From a virus, in IMG/VR virus record IMGVR_UViG_3300047557_002741, positions 1 to 64,000 of that record: a DNA stretch of 64,000 nucleotides. The stretch is one strand, 5' to 3'. Shown here in pieces: positions 33,066 to 40,743 of this stretch. Each line of letters begins with the position of its first letter. Within the stretch, counting starts at the first letter, position 1. Under the pieces are notes generated by a model that worked only from the letters and a program-made list of their open reading frames with translations, was not told the origin of the DNA and did not search any database. Made by a program: the position numbers and the translations under genes.

Positions 33066-34604
33066 ATGCCGGCAAGAGTCATAAATGGATCTGCAGATCC
33101 AAAATATAAATTTCCATACGTTTTTCCAGGAGGAGATCCTCTTTATTTTACTCATAGAATAACATTTGAAAATTTAGGATCACCGGGAACTATAAATCCA
33201 TCAACACTAAAGACTGAATTAGTTTTTGAAAAACCAGGAAAAAATTTTGTACAATCTGCAATACTAGAACCAGATGGAATTTGGAGACCACTTAAAGAAA
33301 GTGAAGCAAGATACATTAATTTTGATGGATCTTTAGGTCCGGTATTTAAACCGGGTTCTAATGAATATGTTTTAGGGTATTCTGCAAGACAAAGTTTATC
33401 CGCAAAGGGATTAAATACATTAAACACTGCTGCCCGACAAAATGGAGCAATGGTTTTAGAAAAAGGTGGTGGTATAACAAGTCAACAAGCACTTCAAGCA
33501 TATCATATTGCACAAAGCACAGATCCAACAACATTTCAACAAATACCACCTGTTTTAACATCAACACAATCTACGATAGCAAGTCCTCCAGCAGCAACTC
33601 CTGCCGCGACAACAGCAACACCAGATCCGGAACCATCATCCACGCCACTTCCTGCACCTTTAGAAAACTTATTGGAAACTCAATTTGCTTCTGCAAATAC
33701 AAAAGATAAAAACTATGGTATTTTACGTTATCCAGTTAATCAATCTAGAGAAAGTACCTTTGATTATTTAAAAATAGACGTTGTAAAATACATATCATCT
33801 AAATTAATTCAAGATCAAAATCAAATTTCATTCACTAGACCATCAGAGAGATTGAGAGGAGTTGAATCTTTAGGTACAGTGATTTTACCAATGCAACCTA
33901 ATATTTCTGATAGTAATGGAGTTTCTTGGAATGAGGATCAATTAAATGCATTACAAGGTGCTTTTGGTGCAGTTGCATATAATACAATAGGAAAAGCAGG
34001 AAATATACAAGGAATGCAAGATGCTATAACAGGTTTAAAAGATCTTGCTAGTAGTTTAGGAACAACACTTGGAACTTTAGCAAATGATCCAGGAATATCA
34101 AATCTTATTGCTGGATATTTTGCAGGTCAAGCAGTTGGAGCAAATGTTATTGGAAGAGCAACGGGAGCAGTTATCAATAATAACTTAGAACTATTATTTC
34201 ATGGTCCAAAACTTAGGACTTTTAGATATAGTTATAAATTTACTCCAAGAGAGAAATCTGAAGCAGAAACAATTAAAAAAATTATAAGATTATTTAAAAG
34301 AGAAATGGCAACTTCTCAATCAGACACTGGATTATTTTTACAAACTCCAAATGTGTTTAAATTAAAATACATATACAATGGAGATAGAGGAGAAAATGGA
34401 GACCAACACCCCTATTTGAATTTAATTAAACCATGTGCGCTTACAAATTTTAGCGTAAATTATACTCCTGATGGAACTTATATGACTTATGCAAATGGAG
34501 GTTCAATGACTTCTTATCAAGTTGATATGGAATTTTCTGAGTTGGAACCAATTTATAAAAATGATTATGATGACACAGAAGGACAACAAGGAATGGGTTA
34601 CTAA
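33066..34604 (+). CDS. gp48: Baseplate tail-tube cap protein, gp48-like
   Basis: The 512-residue protein ends with the conserved gp48 block: FTPREKSEAETIKKIIRLFK, then GLFLQTPNVFKLKYIYNG, NLIKPCALTNFSVNYTPDGTYMTYANGGSMTSYQVDMEFSELEPIYKNDY. This is the tail-tube-like domain that caps the baseplate and starts the tube with gp54. The N-terminal part has a TFENLGSPGTINPSTLKTEL strand region and a proline/alanine-rich linker near residues 180-200, plus a hydrophobic segment around 340-365. It is longer than T4 gp48 (364 residues). It has a strong AAGGAGG ribosome binding site that may be hidden in a hairpin (see 32979-33058). Confidence 0.88.
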   Translation: MPARVINGSADPKYKFPYVFPGGDPLYFTHRITFENLGSPGTINPSTLKTELVFEKPGKNFVQSAILEPDGIWRPLKESEARYINFDGSLGPVFKPGSNEYVLGYSARQSLSAKGLNTLNTAARQNGAMVLEKGGGITSQQALQAYHIAQSTDPTTFQQIPPVLTSTQSTIASPPAATPAATTATPDPEPSSTPLPAPLENLLETQFASANTKDKNYGILRYPVNQSRESTFDYLKIDVVKYISSKLIQDQNQISFTRPSERLRGVESLGTVILPMQPNISDSNGVSWNEDQLNALQGAFGAVAYNTIGKAGNIQGMQDAITGLKDLASSLGTTLGTLANDPGISNLIAGYFAGQAVGANVIGRATGAVINNNLELLFHGPKLRTFRYSYKFTPREKSEAETIKKIIRLFKREMATSQSDTGLFLQTPNVFKLKYIYNGDRGENGDQHPYLNLIKPCALTNFSVNYTPDGTYMTYANGGSMTSYQVDMEFSELEPIYKNDYDDTEGQQGMGY

Positions 34605-34606
34605 AA

Positions 34607-35326
34607 ATGACAAGACCATATTTCAGGCAAATACCAAATTTTGAATACGTCAATCGTAATCCTGATAAGAACGATATATCAAATTATATTACAGTTAAAA
34701 ACTTATTCAAACGTGGAAAATTAAGAGAAGATATCTTTGGAAATTTATCGTTCTTCACCAAATATAAAATCATTGGAGACGAAAGACCAGATAATGTTGC
34801 GTATAAAATTTATGGAGATGAAACTCTTGATTGGGTAGTTCTTCTTTCAAATAATATTACGAATATTCAAACTGAATGGCCATTAAATCAAAATTCTTTT
34901 GATAGAATTCTTTTAGAAAAATACGGTTCATATGAAACTTTATATTCTGATATTCATCATTACGAAACCGTAGAAGTTAAAACATCATCAGGAGCAACAA
35001 TTTTACCTGGCGGTTTAGAGATTTCAAATACGTGGGAAACCAACGGAAACTTTATTAAAGATAACAATTCATACTATTATCAGTATTATGATGATGGATT
35101 TGGACAATACATAACACTTACATCAACGGAAATACTCACTCCAATCACAAATTATGAGTATGAAGAAAAAAAAGAAAATGATAAAAGAAATATCTACGTT
35201 CTAAAACCAAGATATCTCAATGTTGTATTTAATGACCTTGAAGATATTATGCCATATAAAAAAGGTTCCACTCAATACGTAAGTGAAACCTTGAAGAAAG
35301 CAGATAATATCAAACTTTACGAGTGA
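34607..35326 (+). CDS. gp53: Baseplate wedge protein, gp53-like
   Basis: The 239-residue protein starts with the gp53/LysM-like block: NLFKRGKLREDIFGNLSFFTKYKIIGDERPDNVAYKIYGDETLDWVVLLSNNITN, matching T4 gp53 (YYIKGSPRPEELANAIYGNPQLYWVLLMCND). In T4 gp53 clamps neighbouring wedges around the hub, so it is needed for baseplate closure. The remainder is beta-rich and cyanophage-specific. It ends with a shared palindrome: its TGA stop (35324-35326) abuts the TGA of gp32 on the other strand as TGATCA, leaving no intergenic DNA. Confidence 0.85.
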   Translation: MTRPYFRQIPNFEYVNRNPDKNDISNYITVKNLFKRGKLREDIFGNLSFFTKYKIIGDERPDNVAYKIYGDETLDWVVLLSNNITNIQTEWPLNQNSFDRILLEKYGSYETLYSDIHHYETVEVKTSSGATILPGGLEISNTWETNGNFIKDNNSYYYQYYDDGFGQYITLTSTEILTPITNYEYEEKKENDKRNIYVLKPRYLNVVFNDLEDIMPYKKGSTQYVSETLKKADNIKLYE

Positions 35327-36274
35327 TCAATCTTCAGCAAGACGCTGGAAATATGAAAGTGCATCATCCTCATCTTCATCATCCTGAGTGATTTTAGGAA
35401 GTGAAGGAGACTTAGAACGAGCATAAGATTGCTCCAGTTCATCAGCAACACGACTCTCAACAGAAGGTTTTTCTACATAAGACTCATACTCATCCTCTTC
35501 TTCCATTACAGCACGAGAACGTGTAGGAGAGGAAGTTTGAAGACCCAGAACAACGTTCATACGTGCTTCCAGTTCTTCATAGGATTTAAACTGATCTGGT
35601 GCAGTTACTGCTGCCAGAGAATACTCTTTCTTCCAGACGGCTTCCAGAGCATCGTCATCATCCAGTAGTGATTCAACAGAACCAAATTCTGACTTGTCGT
35701 AATTCCAGTACCCATCTTTCTTAACGATTTTGAGTTTGAAATTCGCACCCTGCCAGAAATCAAAAGGATTGATAGGAGTTTCATCCTCAAACTCAGGTTG
35801 CATTGCTTCCATGATTTTGTCAAAAATCTTCTTGCCATACTTGAAAAGGAAGACTTTACCTTCGTTTTGAGGATTGGTAGGGTCTTTTACAACATAAATG
35901 TTGCTATAGTAAGACAGTTTACGCTTTTGCTTACGAACAGTTTCTTTATCCTTGTCGCTACCACTGTTCCACAGTTTGCGATTATATTCAGAAACAGGAT
36001 CTTTCTGACCAAGAGTAGTCAAAGAGTTTTCAATATACCAACCACCAGGACCTTGGAAACCATGAGAATAAATCTTTGCCCAGGGAACATCTTCACCTTC
36101 GGGAGCAGGAAGGAAACGAATCACTGCAAAACCGTTTCCAGTTTTATCAAGTTCGGGTTTCCAGAGACGATCATCTTCACCACCACTGGTGGCACTCATT
36201 TTTTCGACTTCTTTGACCAGTTTAGCGGTCAGAGAACCAAGTTTGGATTGTTTTTTAAGATCTGAAAAAGACAT
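35327..36274 (-). CDS. gp32: Single-stranded DNA-binding protein, gp32-like
   Basis: The 315-residue protein has the gp32 layout: a basic N-terminus (SFSDLKKQSKLGSLTAKLVKEV) for cooperative binding, a core with GNGFAVIRFLPAPEGEDVPWAKIYSHGFQGPGGWYIENS and NPFDFWQGANFKLKIVKKDGYWNYDKSEF, and an acidic C-terminal tail (ITQDDEDEDDALSYFQRLAED) that recruits replication proteins. The zinc-binding cysteines of T4 gp32 are absent, as in other cyanophage versions. A near-perfect sigma70 promoter lies upstream (36339-36367). Its stop meets the gp53 stop with no gap. Confidence 0.9.
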   Translation of the reverse strand: MSFSDLKKQSKLGSLTAKLVKEVEKMSATSGGEDDRLWKPELDKTGNGFAVIRFLPAPEGEDVPWAKIYSHGFQGPGGWYIENSLTTLGQKDPVSEYNRKLWNSGSDKDKETVRKQKRKLSYYSNIYVVKDPTNPQNEGKVFLFKYGKKIFDKIMEAMQPEFEDETPINPFDFWQGANFKLKIVKKDGYWNYDKSEFGSVESLLDDDDALEAVWKKEYSLAAVTAPDQFKSYEELEARMNVVLGLQTSSPTRSRAVMEEEDEYESYVEKPSVESRVADELEQSYARSKSPSLPKITQDDEDEDDALSYFQRLAED

Positions 36275-36338
36275 TAGATTTCTCCGTATGAATTGGATTT
36301 GGCTTTTGGGACTTTGCTTAAGGGATCGTCCAGCCCAT

Positions 36339-36367
36339 ATTGTATCAGTCTAAGTCGTGCTTGTCAA
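36339..36367 (-). promoter_or_regulatory. Early sigma70 promoter for gp32
   Basis: TTGACA (36362-36367), 17-bp spacer, TACAAT (36339-36344) on the minus strand; start expected near 36332, about 58 nt before the gp32 ATG. It overlaps the end of the upstream gene. Confidence 0.82.
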
Positions 36368-36686
36368 TCTGTTCCTTCATCACTTCAAGCATCTTAGACA
36401 TATTGTTAAGGATAATATTCATATCAGTGTTAGGAGGCATACCCATCATTATCGCAGATTGAACAATACGATCTTTCATTTGTCGTGCTTCAGGATCATC
36501 AGATAAACACATTCTTGTATAAAGAACTTTCTGCTTTTCTAAAAGACGTTCTAAAAGATCAATATGATTCAGTCTTTCTTCTTTAGTCATAGAAGGAAAC
36601 TTGAAGATGTTTGAATAAACTTCTTCCTGCATTTCTGAGATTTCAACCATCTCAGCACGAACAACTTCTGAACTAAAGAAACTCAT
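36345..36686 (-). CDS. Small helical protein between gp59 and gp32 (DUF1825-like)
   Basis: The 113-residue protein is helical: SFFSSEVVRAEMVEISEMQE, then ERLNHIDLLERLLEKQKVLYTRMCLSDDPEARQM and MNIILNNMSKMLEVMKEQID. The order (FFxSExV at the start, ERLLEKQ, SDDPEA) resembles the cyanobacterial DUF1825 family of unknown function. It is coupled to gp59 by an ATGA overlap and its 3' end contains the gp32 early promoter. It sits between two replication genes where T4 has none, so it may be a host-derived factor of replication or transcription. Confidence 0.62.
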   Translation of the reverse strand: MSFFSSEVVRAEMVEISEMQEEVYSNIFKFPSMTKEERLNHIDLLERLLEKQKVLYTRMCLSDDPEARQMKDRIVQSAIMMGMPPNTDMNIILNNMSKMLEVMKEQIDKHDLD

Positions 36687-37279
36687 GAATCCTCCAAAAC
36701 GATTTCTTTTAAAATTTTACGAAATCGAAATATATCAATATTTAGAAATGGATTATATTTTTTAACTCTAAGACTGACGGTTTTCCACACGGGGTCTTGA
36801 AGTTTTTTATCAAAATTACTTGAATAGGAAAAGATCTTATCATAGATGACAAGAGTTTCTAAACTTATTTTGCCTGTTAGAAACTTTTTAAGGAGAAGTG
36901 GATGCCCTTTTGAACAGTTAAAAACTTCTTGAAATTTATTTTCTTCAAACAAAGATTGACTTTCTTCTTTAAAGACATATGAAAGTGATTGAATTTTCTT
37001 TTGCCAGTTTTGATACCTAGTTTCTCCTTCTTTAATCATTTCACCAATCCAAAGAGTTTCTGGATCATTACAGGATACAAAATTTGCTACAAAAAAATCT
37101 ACAACTTCTTGATCTGATTTTTGCCTTGAAACTTTTTCAAACCACATTCTATCCTTCCGTTTGTAGAAAGATTGAAGACTTGCTCGACTTTTTCCACAAT
37201 ATTTAAAGTAATCATATCCGTCTTTAGTAAAATGATTTTTTAAAGACAGATAAGTTTTATAAGAATCAAAAGGCATCAT
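36683..37279 (-). CDS. gp59: DNA helicase loader, gp59-like
   Basis: The 198-residue protein matches the gp59 start: FDSYKTYLSLKNHFTKDGYD, then FKYCGKSRASLQSFYKRKDRMWFEKVSRQ. In T4 gp59 binds gp32 and loads the gp41 helicase on forks. The C-terminal part (KKFLTGKISLETLVIYDKIFSYSSNFD, RVKKYNPFLNIDIFRFRKIL) keeps the helical two-domain layout. It is flanked by gp33 and gp32 as in T4 (33-59-32), with one extra gene inserted after it. A repeated leader element lies immediately upstream. Confidence 0.85.
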   Translation of the reverse strand: MMPFDSYKTYLSLKNHFTKDGYDYFKYCGKSRASLQSFYKRKDRMWFEKVSRQKSDQEVVDFFVANFVSCNDPETLWIGEMIKEGETRYQNWQKKIQSLSYVFKEESQSLFEENKFQEVFNCSKGHPLLLKKFLTGKISLETLVIYDKIFSYSSNFDKKLQDPVWKTVSLRVKKYNPFLNIDIFRFRKILKEIVLEDS

Positions 37280-37296
37280 TCAAAAAAGTAATATAG

Positions 37297-37334
37297 GAAA
37301 TTTTTACCGGGAAAATTTTTGCACCAAAAATGAA
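37297..37334 (-). repeat. Conserved leader element, copy 2
   Basis: About 38 nt (plus strand GAAATTTTTACCGGG, T-rich spacer, ACCAAAAATGAA) matching 18218-18253, with the ACTTTTTT following it also shared. It fills the gap between gp33 and the gp59 start codon, about 18 nt before the ATG. Confidence 0.55.
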
Positions 37335-37592
37335 TCAAAGAGGCAATTTTGCACGAGAACTTCTTTTTAAGAAATTAAGTTCTATTGCCTCATACTTAAT
37401 TTTTTCTTTCAGTGGTTTTGAAATGAGTTTTGGAACTGATTCCAAATCAATATTATTTTGTTCACAAAAATAAACAATTGCATCAATATAATTCATTTCA
37501 ACATTCACTTGCACAAGATTTTCAATTTCTTGTGCAAATCGTGATGGACAGAAAAATTTACTTTCTAGTACTTTCTCTAACTCATTCTCCAT
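37335..37592 (-). CDS. gp33: Late transcription coactivator, gp33-like
   Basis: Read from MENELEKVLESKFFCPSRFA this gives 85 residues. The C-terminal half (MNYIDAIVYFCEQNNIDLES, then VPKLISKPLKEKIKYEAIELNFLKRSSRAKLPL) aligns well with T4 gp33 (MSYLEATTAFLEENSIPETQ...IIEKIQSEAIDENLLRPS). gp33 links the late sigma gp55/RNA polymerase to the sliding clamp through its hydrophobic C-terminus, here LPL. A start 24 nt upstream (MYLTVLGQ) is possible but overlaps the previous gene more. Its presence fits the late boxes seen throughout the window. Confidence 0.78.
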   Translation of the reverse strand: MENELEKVLESKFFCPSRFAQEIENLVQVNVEMNYIDAIVYFCEQNNIDLESVPKLISKPLKEKIKYEAIELNFLKRSSRAKLPL

Positions 37593-38262
37593 CTGGCCTA
37601 GTACGGTGAGATACAAATTCTTTAATATAACGAACTAGTAATCTAATATACTCGTCTTTGTTTCTTTTGTCAAATACTTTCACTTCTCCACCAGGAGTTA
37701 CCATCAATGTAATGAGTTTTTTGATTGGTTTACCAGTCATTTCATAATAAGCAGATGCATAAAACATCTCCTGAACGAAATAATTTTCAATCCATGCTTC
37801 TGGTTTGATTTTATCCGAAGTTTTGAAGTCGATAACCGCAAGTTCTCCTTCATATTCAGCAATACAATCAACTCGTCCAGCAAGTCCAAAATATTGAGAA
37901 TATAAAGTTCTTTCAATCGCATGAATATTATTTATCTTATCAAGTTCAGGTTTTACATGATAAAACATATGTTTTGTAAGAGGTTGATAATTATCCCAAA
38001 TTAACTCTTTATTCTCTAGATAATCTTGACAGACTAAGTGAAAATCAGTTCCTCTTGCAGTTGCTCTTTTAGTAATACGATTTGCTTCTTCAAGTCCAAC
38101 TCTTTTACGCCAATCAATAAAAATTTGACGATTGTAAAATGAAGTGACTGATGTAATAGAAGGCACCCACTGCCCATCAGGAAGATGATAGAGACGGATG
38201 CCGTTTGTTTCTTTCTTTTCTAATTCAATATCACCTAGAAAATTATGATGAATAAATGTCAT
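37582..38262 (-). CDS. PD-(D/E)XK exonuclease (Cas4/MGME1-like)
   Basis: The 226-residue protein has PD-(D/E)XK blocks: ATARGTDFHLVCQDYLENKE (His motif), GRVDCIAEYEGELAVIDFKTSDKI (Asp, then D-x-K) and YFVQEMFYASAYYEMTG (Gln/Tyr motif). This is the exonuclease family containing mitochondrial MGME1 and Cas4-like phage enzymes. In cyanophages it is part of the replication and recombination block and probably degrades host DNA or processes DNA ends. It overlaps gp33 by 11 nt, and PhoH lies directly upstream. Confidence 0.83.
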   Translation of the reverse strand: MTFIHHNFLGDIELEKKETNGIRLYHLPDGQWVPSITSVTSFYNRQIFIDWRKRVGLEEANRITKRATARGTDFHLVCQDYLENKELIWDNYQPLTKHMFYHVKPELDKINNIHAIERTLYSQYFGLAGRVDCIAEYEGELAVIDFKTSDKIKPEAWIENYFVQEMFYASAYYEMTGKPIKKLITLMVTPGGEVKVFDKRNKDEYIRLLVRYIKEFVSHRTRPDGE

Positions 38263-39015
38263 TTATAGTCCCAGTTCAGTTTTTGCAACAATATATTCTT
38301 TGACTAATCCACTTCTAACAATATCTTCAATACCAAATTCAATAATATCAAATGAAGGCATTACACGAAGAATCTTCATAAAGTCAATAATACCATTCTT
38401 CTCATTAGTTTTAATTAAATCACTTTGAGTTGCATCACCACAGAACATAATTTTACTATCTTCGCCAACCCGAGTAATAATAGAATCCAATTCGTGGAAG
38501 TTGAGATTCTGAAATTCATCAACAATAATAATTGCCTTGTCTAGAGTAGTTCCGCGAATAAAAGAAGTACTCCAAAAACTAATCGTACCTTGTAGTTTGA
38601 GGTTTCCATAGAGCATTTCGAAGGATGCATCATCTGGCATTTGGAACATGTACTTCACCATGTTCTTATAAGGAATCTGGTAAAGTGAAGATTTGTCTTC
38701 ATGATCACCAGGAAGAAAACCAATTTCACGAGTAGCAACAAGAGACCTAACGATATAGATTTTTTCGTAAGGTGACCTTTCATCTAGAACATCTTGAAGA
38801 GCATTGTAGAGTGTGATAAAAGTTTTACCTGTACCAGCAGCACCATAAGCAACGATGTTTTTATGATCTTCGTATGCCTTATAAAGTAGTTTTTGATTAT
38901 CAGTAAGAGGTTCAATATCTCTCATTAAATCAGCACTGATTGGTTTCTTACGCTTCATTTGTTTTGCAGTAAGACCTACACCAATGGGTTGATCATTCGT
39001 CCTTTTTCTTGCCAT
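38263..39015 (-). CDS. phoH: PhoH-family P-loop ATPase
   Basis: The 250-residue protein has Walker A VAYGAAGTGKTFITLYNAL, Walker B AIIIVDEFQNLNFHEL and the FCGDATQSDL motif of PhoH-like RNA/DNA helicase-type ATPases. The mid-region includes GFLPGDHEDKSSLYQIPYKN. PhoH is one of the commonest auxiliary genes of marine phages; its role is unsettled. It ends at 38263, one base after the start codon of the exonuclease gene (38262), so both are co-translated. It belongs to the operon started from 40275-40303. Confidence 0.9.
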   Translation of the reverse strand: MARKRTNDQPIGVGLTAKQMKRKKPISADLMRDIEPLTDNQKLLYKAYEDHKNIVAYGAAGTGKTFITLYNALQDVLDERSPYEKIYIVRSLVATREIGFLPGDHEDKSSLYQIPYKNMVKYMFQMPDDASFEMLYGNLKLQGTISFWSTSFIRGTTLDKAIIIVDEFQNLNFHELDSIITRVGEDSKIMFCGDATQSDLIKTNEKNGIIDFMKILRVMPSFDIIEFGIEDIVRSGLVKEYIVAKTELGL

Positions 39016-39023
39016 ATAAAAAA

Positions 39024-39272
39024 TTAAACTGGTTTTACTTTTGAACCTGGAACTTTTGATGCTTTGTGAAGTACATCATTCCATCCTGGATGAGACTTTT
39101 TAAGTCTATCATAAACTTCACCTACTTCTCCAGAAGATGGACAAGTTGATGGATCACTCCAATCTCTTGTCCATTCTGGATTATCATTTTTCCACTGATC
39201 CCACTCATGAACACTGAGAACAACTTCTTTTTGTTCGCCTGTGACTTTATTGTAAACTGGATACGTTGCCAA
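39024..39272 (-). CDS. Conserved cyanophage protein with TTG start
   Basis: The 82-residue protein reads ATYPVYNKVTGEQKEVVLSV, then HEWDQWKNDNPEWTRDWSD and PSTCPSSGEVGEVYDRLKKSH. The start codon is TTG, supported by GGAGG seven nucleotides before it. It resembles the small YPVYNK/HEWDQW proteins found near phoH and thyX in cyanophages, which start like FmdB-type zinc-ribbon regulators but here lack the cysteine pairs. Function unknown. A late box (ATAAATA) lies 27 nt upstream. Confidence 0.7.
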   Translation of the reverse strand: MATYPVYNKVTGEQKEVVLSVHEWDQWKNDNPEWTRDWSDPSTCPSSGEVGEVYDRLKKSHPGWNDVLHKASKVPGSKVKPV

Positions 39273-39298
39273 ATTTATTCCTCCATAGTATATGAGAA

Positions 39299-39305
39299 TA
39301 TTTAT
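39299..39305 (-). promoter_or_regulatory. Candidate late promoter box ATAAATA
   Basis: AATAAATATTC on the minus strand, 27 nt before the TTG start at 39272, in the 3' end of thyX. Could give PhoH a late transcript in addition to the early one. Confidence 0.45.
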
Positions 39306-40021
39306 TCAATAGTAATAGAAGGGGGATCTGTGCATTCAGAGCATCCTTCACGAGTCCAACCAAGTGCTTCAGATACTGCAGGAAACTGACAAGTAAAAAT
39401 ACAACGTACAAGTTCAGCAATCTCCATGTGTTCTTTTTGAGTTCCATGAGCTGAGCGAAGATCGATATAATGTATCCATGACCTTACAGAACCCGTCATA
39501 TAGAGGCGTGTAGGCGTCGCTAAGGGCAGTACGAACCTTGCACACTCCTTTGCCACTCCTTTCTCTAGAAGACGATTGTAGAGACGCATAGAGTGCTCAA
39601 AATGAACACGAATGTCTTCTGTCAAAGTCAGGCGAAGATAATCTGGAATATCGTCGATTGAGTTCTGACGATTCTTATCATCCTGACGACGTAGTTCAGG
39701 AAGAGGAATAGTCTTACCAAGAAGTGTACTATCAGCATATCGTTGAGAAAATTCCTGATATGTAAAACTCCTATGACGCAAAATTTGAGCAGCAATACCT
39801 CTTGTTGTATTAATCTCTACAGTCATCGAAGCTTGTTCAAAGATACTCCAATGCTGATGTTGAATACAATACTTGAGCAATCCAGAAAACTTTTCATTCT
39901 CTTGATTTGCTGGATTAGAAACACGAGCACAGTATGCCATATGTTTCTCTGCATCTGGTGTTACAGATACAAGTTTAACTTCTGGTTTCATGAATTCGAA
40001 TTCTTCAAACATTTCTTTCAC
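39302..40021 (-). CDS. thyX: Flavin-dependent thymidylate synthase ThyX
   Basis: The 239-residue protein has the ThyX signature [16 protein letters not shown] near residues 84-100 and the C-terminal [27 protein letters not shown] block. The family makes dTMP from dUMP using FAD, NADPH and methylene-tetrahydrofolate, supplying thymidine for a phage with a high-AT genome. It overlaps the upstream gene by ATGA (40018-40021). Transcription from the early promoter at 40275-40303 fits a nucleotide-metabolism role. Confidence 0.93.
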   Translation of the reverse strand: MKEMFEEFEFMKPEVKLVSVTPDAEKHMAYCARVSNPANQENEKFSGLLKYCIQHQHWSIFEQASMTVEINTTRGIAAQILRHRSFTYQEFSQRYADSTLLGKTIPLPELRRQDDKNRQNSIDDIPDYLRLTLTEDIRVHFEHSMRLYNRLLEKGVAKECARFVLPLATPTRLYMTGSVRSWIHYIDLRSAHGTQKEHMEIAELVRCIFTCQFPAVSEALGWTREGCSECTDPPSITIE

Positions 40022-40254
40022 AGTCCATCTCCATCATCATCGTTTATTAGTTTATATTTTTGATTTATATTTGTATTTTCAAATAAGTCTTCTTCATCAT
40101 CGTAAAACACTTCATCATAATCATCAATATAAGAAGCAACCTCTTCATATTGTGGTTTATAAGAATCAACATCAGAATAGACTTCTGATTTTAAACACTC
40201 TACAAGAGACTCAAGGTTTTTGATGATTAACTTAAGCTTTTCTTTATCCATCAT
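40018..40254 (-). CDS. Small acidic conserved protein
   Basis: The 78-residue protein (or 77 from the second ATG) is helical in its first half ([20 protein letters not shown]) and acidic in its second ([20 protein letters not shown], ending INDDDGDGL). No domain recognised. It is the first gene of the thyX operon: a near-perfect sigma70 promoter lies 14-50 nt upstream, with a GAGGG ribosome binding site. Acidic tails of this kind often bind DNA-mimic or polymerase partners, which is only a possibility. Confidence 0.6.
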   Translation of the reverse strand: MMDKEKLKLIIKNLESLVECLKSEVYSDVDSYKPQYEEVASYIDDYDEVFYDDEEDLFENTNINQKYKLINDDDGDGL

Positions 40255-40274
40255 GATTAACCCTCACAAAGGTA

Positions 40275-40303
40275 ATTATACACAAAAAAAGAGGGGGAGT
40301 CAA
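40275..40303 (-). promoter_or_regulatory. Early sigma70 promoter overlapping a terminator
   Basis: TTGACT (40298-40303), exact 17-bp spacer, TATAAT (40275-40280) on the minus strand. The -35 lies in the loop and right arm of the terminator at 40284-40313. Start near 40268. Confidence 0.85.
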
Positions 40304-40313
40304 GTCCCCCTCT
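40284..40313 (-). terminator. Rho-independent terminator
   Basis: Minus strand GAGGGGGA-CTTGAC-TCCCCCTC then TTTTTTT: an 8-bp GC-rich stem, 6-nt loop and T-run ending the upstream small-gene operon. Confidence 0.85.
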
Positions 40314-40317
40314 TATG

Positions 40318-40416
40318 TTATTTTGCTGCCAATAGAGTGGCAAGAGATGCTTTTTTGCGTCTCTCTTCTTTTTGCTTTTTCTCTTTAATGAGTTGAAGCA
40401 CGTTGAGTTTTTTCAT
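40318..40416 (-). CDS. 32-residue basic peptide
   Basis: ATG at 40416 to TAA at 40318: MKKLNVLQLIKEKKQKEERR, then KKASLATLLAAK. Strong AAAGGAGGG ribosome binding site. It overlaps the stop of the preceding 45-residue gene by TGATG. Lysine-rich helix, possibly a nucleic-acid or polymerase-binding peptide; function unknown. Just before the terminator at 40284-40313. Confidence 0.65.
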   Translation of the reverse strand: MKKLNVLQLIKEKKQKEERRKKASLATLLAAK

Positions 40417-40553
40417 CACTTGTGTCCCTCCTTTACAAACTTAACACCACGATAGGTTTCGTTGTATTGCTGAGGTTGTTGCATCATTTGTTGTTGATAC
40501 TCTAGACGCTTTTGAGTGTCATATTCGACACCACGATATACGACTTTTGACAT
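40416..40553 (-). CDS. DUF4278-like small protein
   Basis: ATG at 40553 gives 45 residues: MSKVVYRGVEYDTQKRLEYQ, then QQMMQQPQQYNETYRGVKFV. The repeated YRGV-(E/K)-(Y/F) motif is typical of the DUF4278 family of small proteins found in cyanobacteria, of unknown role. Its presence in the phage suggests a host-derived piece. The stop and the next ATG overlap as TGATG. It follows a structured 130-nt leader and an early promoter. Confidence 0.7.
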   Translation of the reverse strand: MSKVVYRGVEYDTQKRLEYQQQMMQQPQQYNETYRGVKFVKEGHK

Positions 40554-40683
40554 TAGGGGTTCTCCTTAGTTTTTTAGGTTAAAGAGCGTTCCTTCAGTCG
40601 GCGTTTGCGTTCGCTATTTGCGAATAGCGAATGAACGATCCGTTCCGCGTCGGCTTACTTCCGTCTGATTTCCAGATGAACGT
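40554..40683 (-). ncRNA. GC-rich structured leader RNA candidate
   Basis: The 130-nt 5' leader between the early promoter and the 45-residue gene is GC-rich compared with its surroundings. It contains a 9-bp perfect stem TTCGCTATT/AATAGCGAA with a 4-nt loop (40610-40631) and a GAACG/CGTTC stem, plus two GGAACG repeats. Could be a regulatory RNA or leader of the downstream small genes. No known riboswitch recognised. Confidence 0.45.
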
Positions 40684-40689
40684 AAGGTC

Positions 40690-40718
40690 AGTATAGACCT
40701 ATTAGGATATATAGTAAA
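40690..40718 (-). promoter_or_regulatory. Early sigma70-type promoter
   Basis: TTTACT (40713-40718), 17-bp spacer, TATACT (40690-40695) on the minus strand; start near 40683. Confidence 0.65.
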
Positions 40719-40743
40719 GTTTTTTTGTAACTTTTGTTACAAT

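Noticed and set aside
35429-36265. Plus-strand and alternative minus-strand ORFs over gp32
   Set aside because: Shadows of gp32, whose family motifs are clear.
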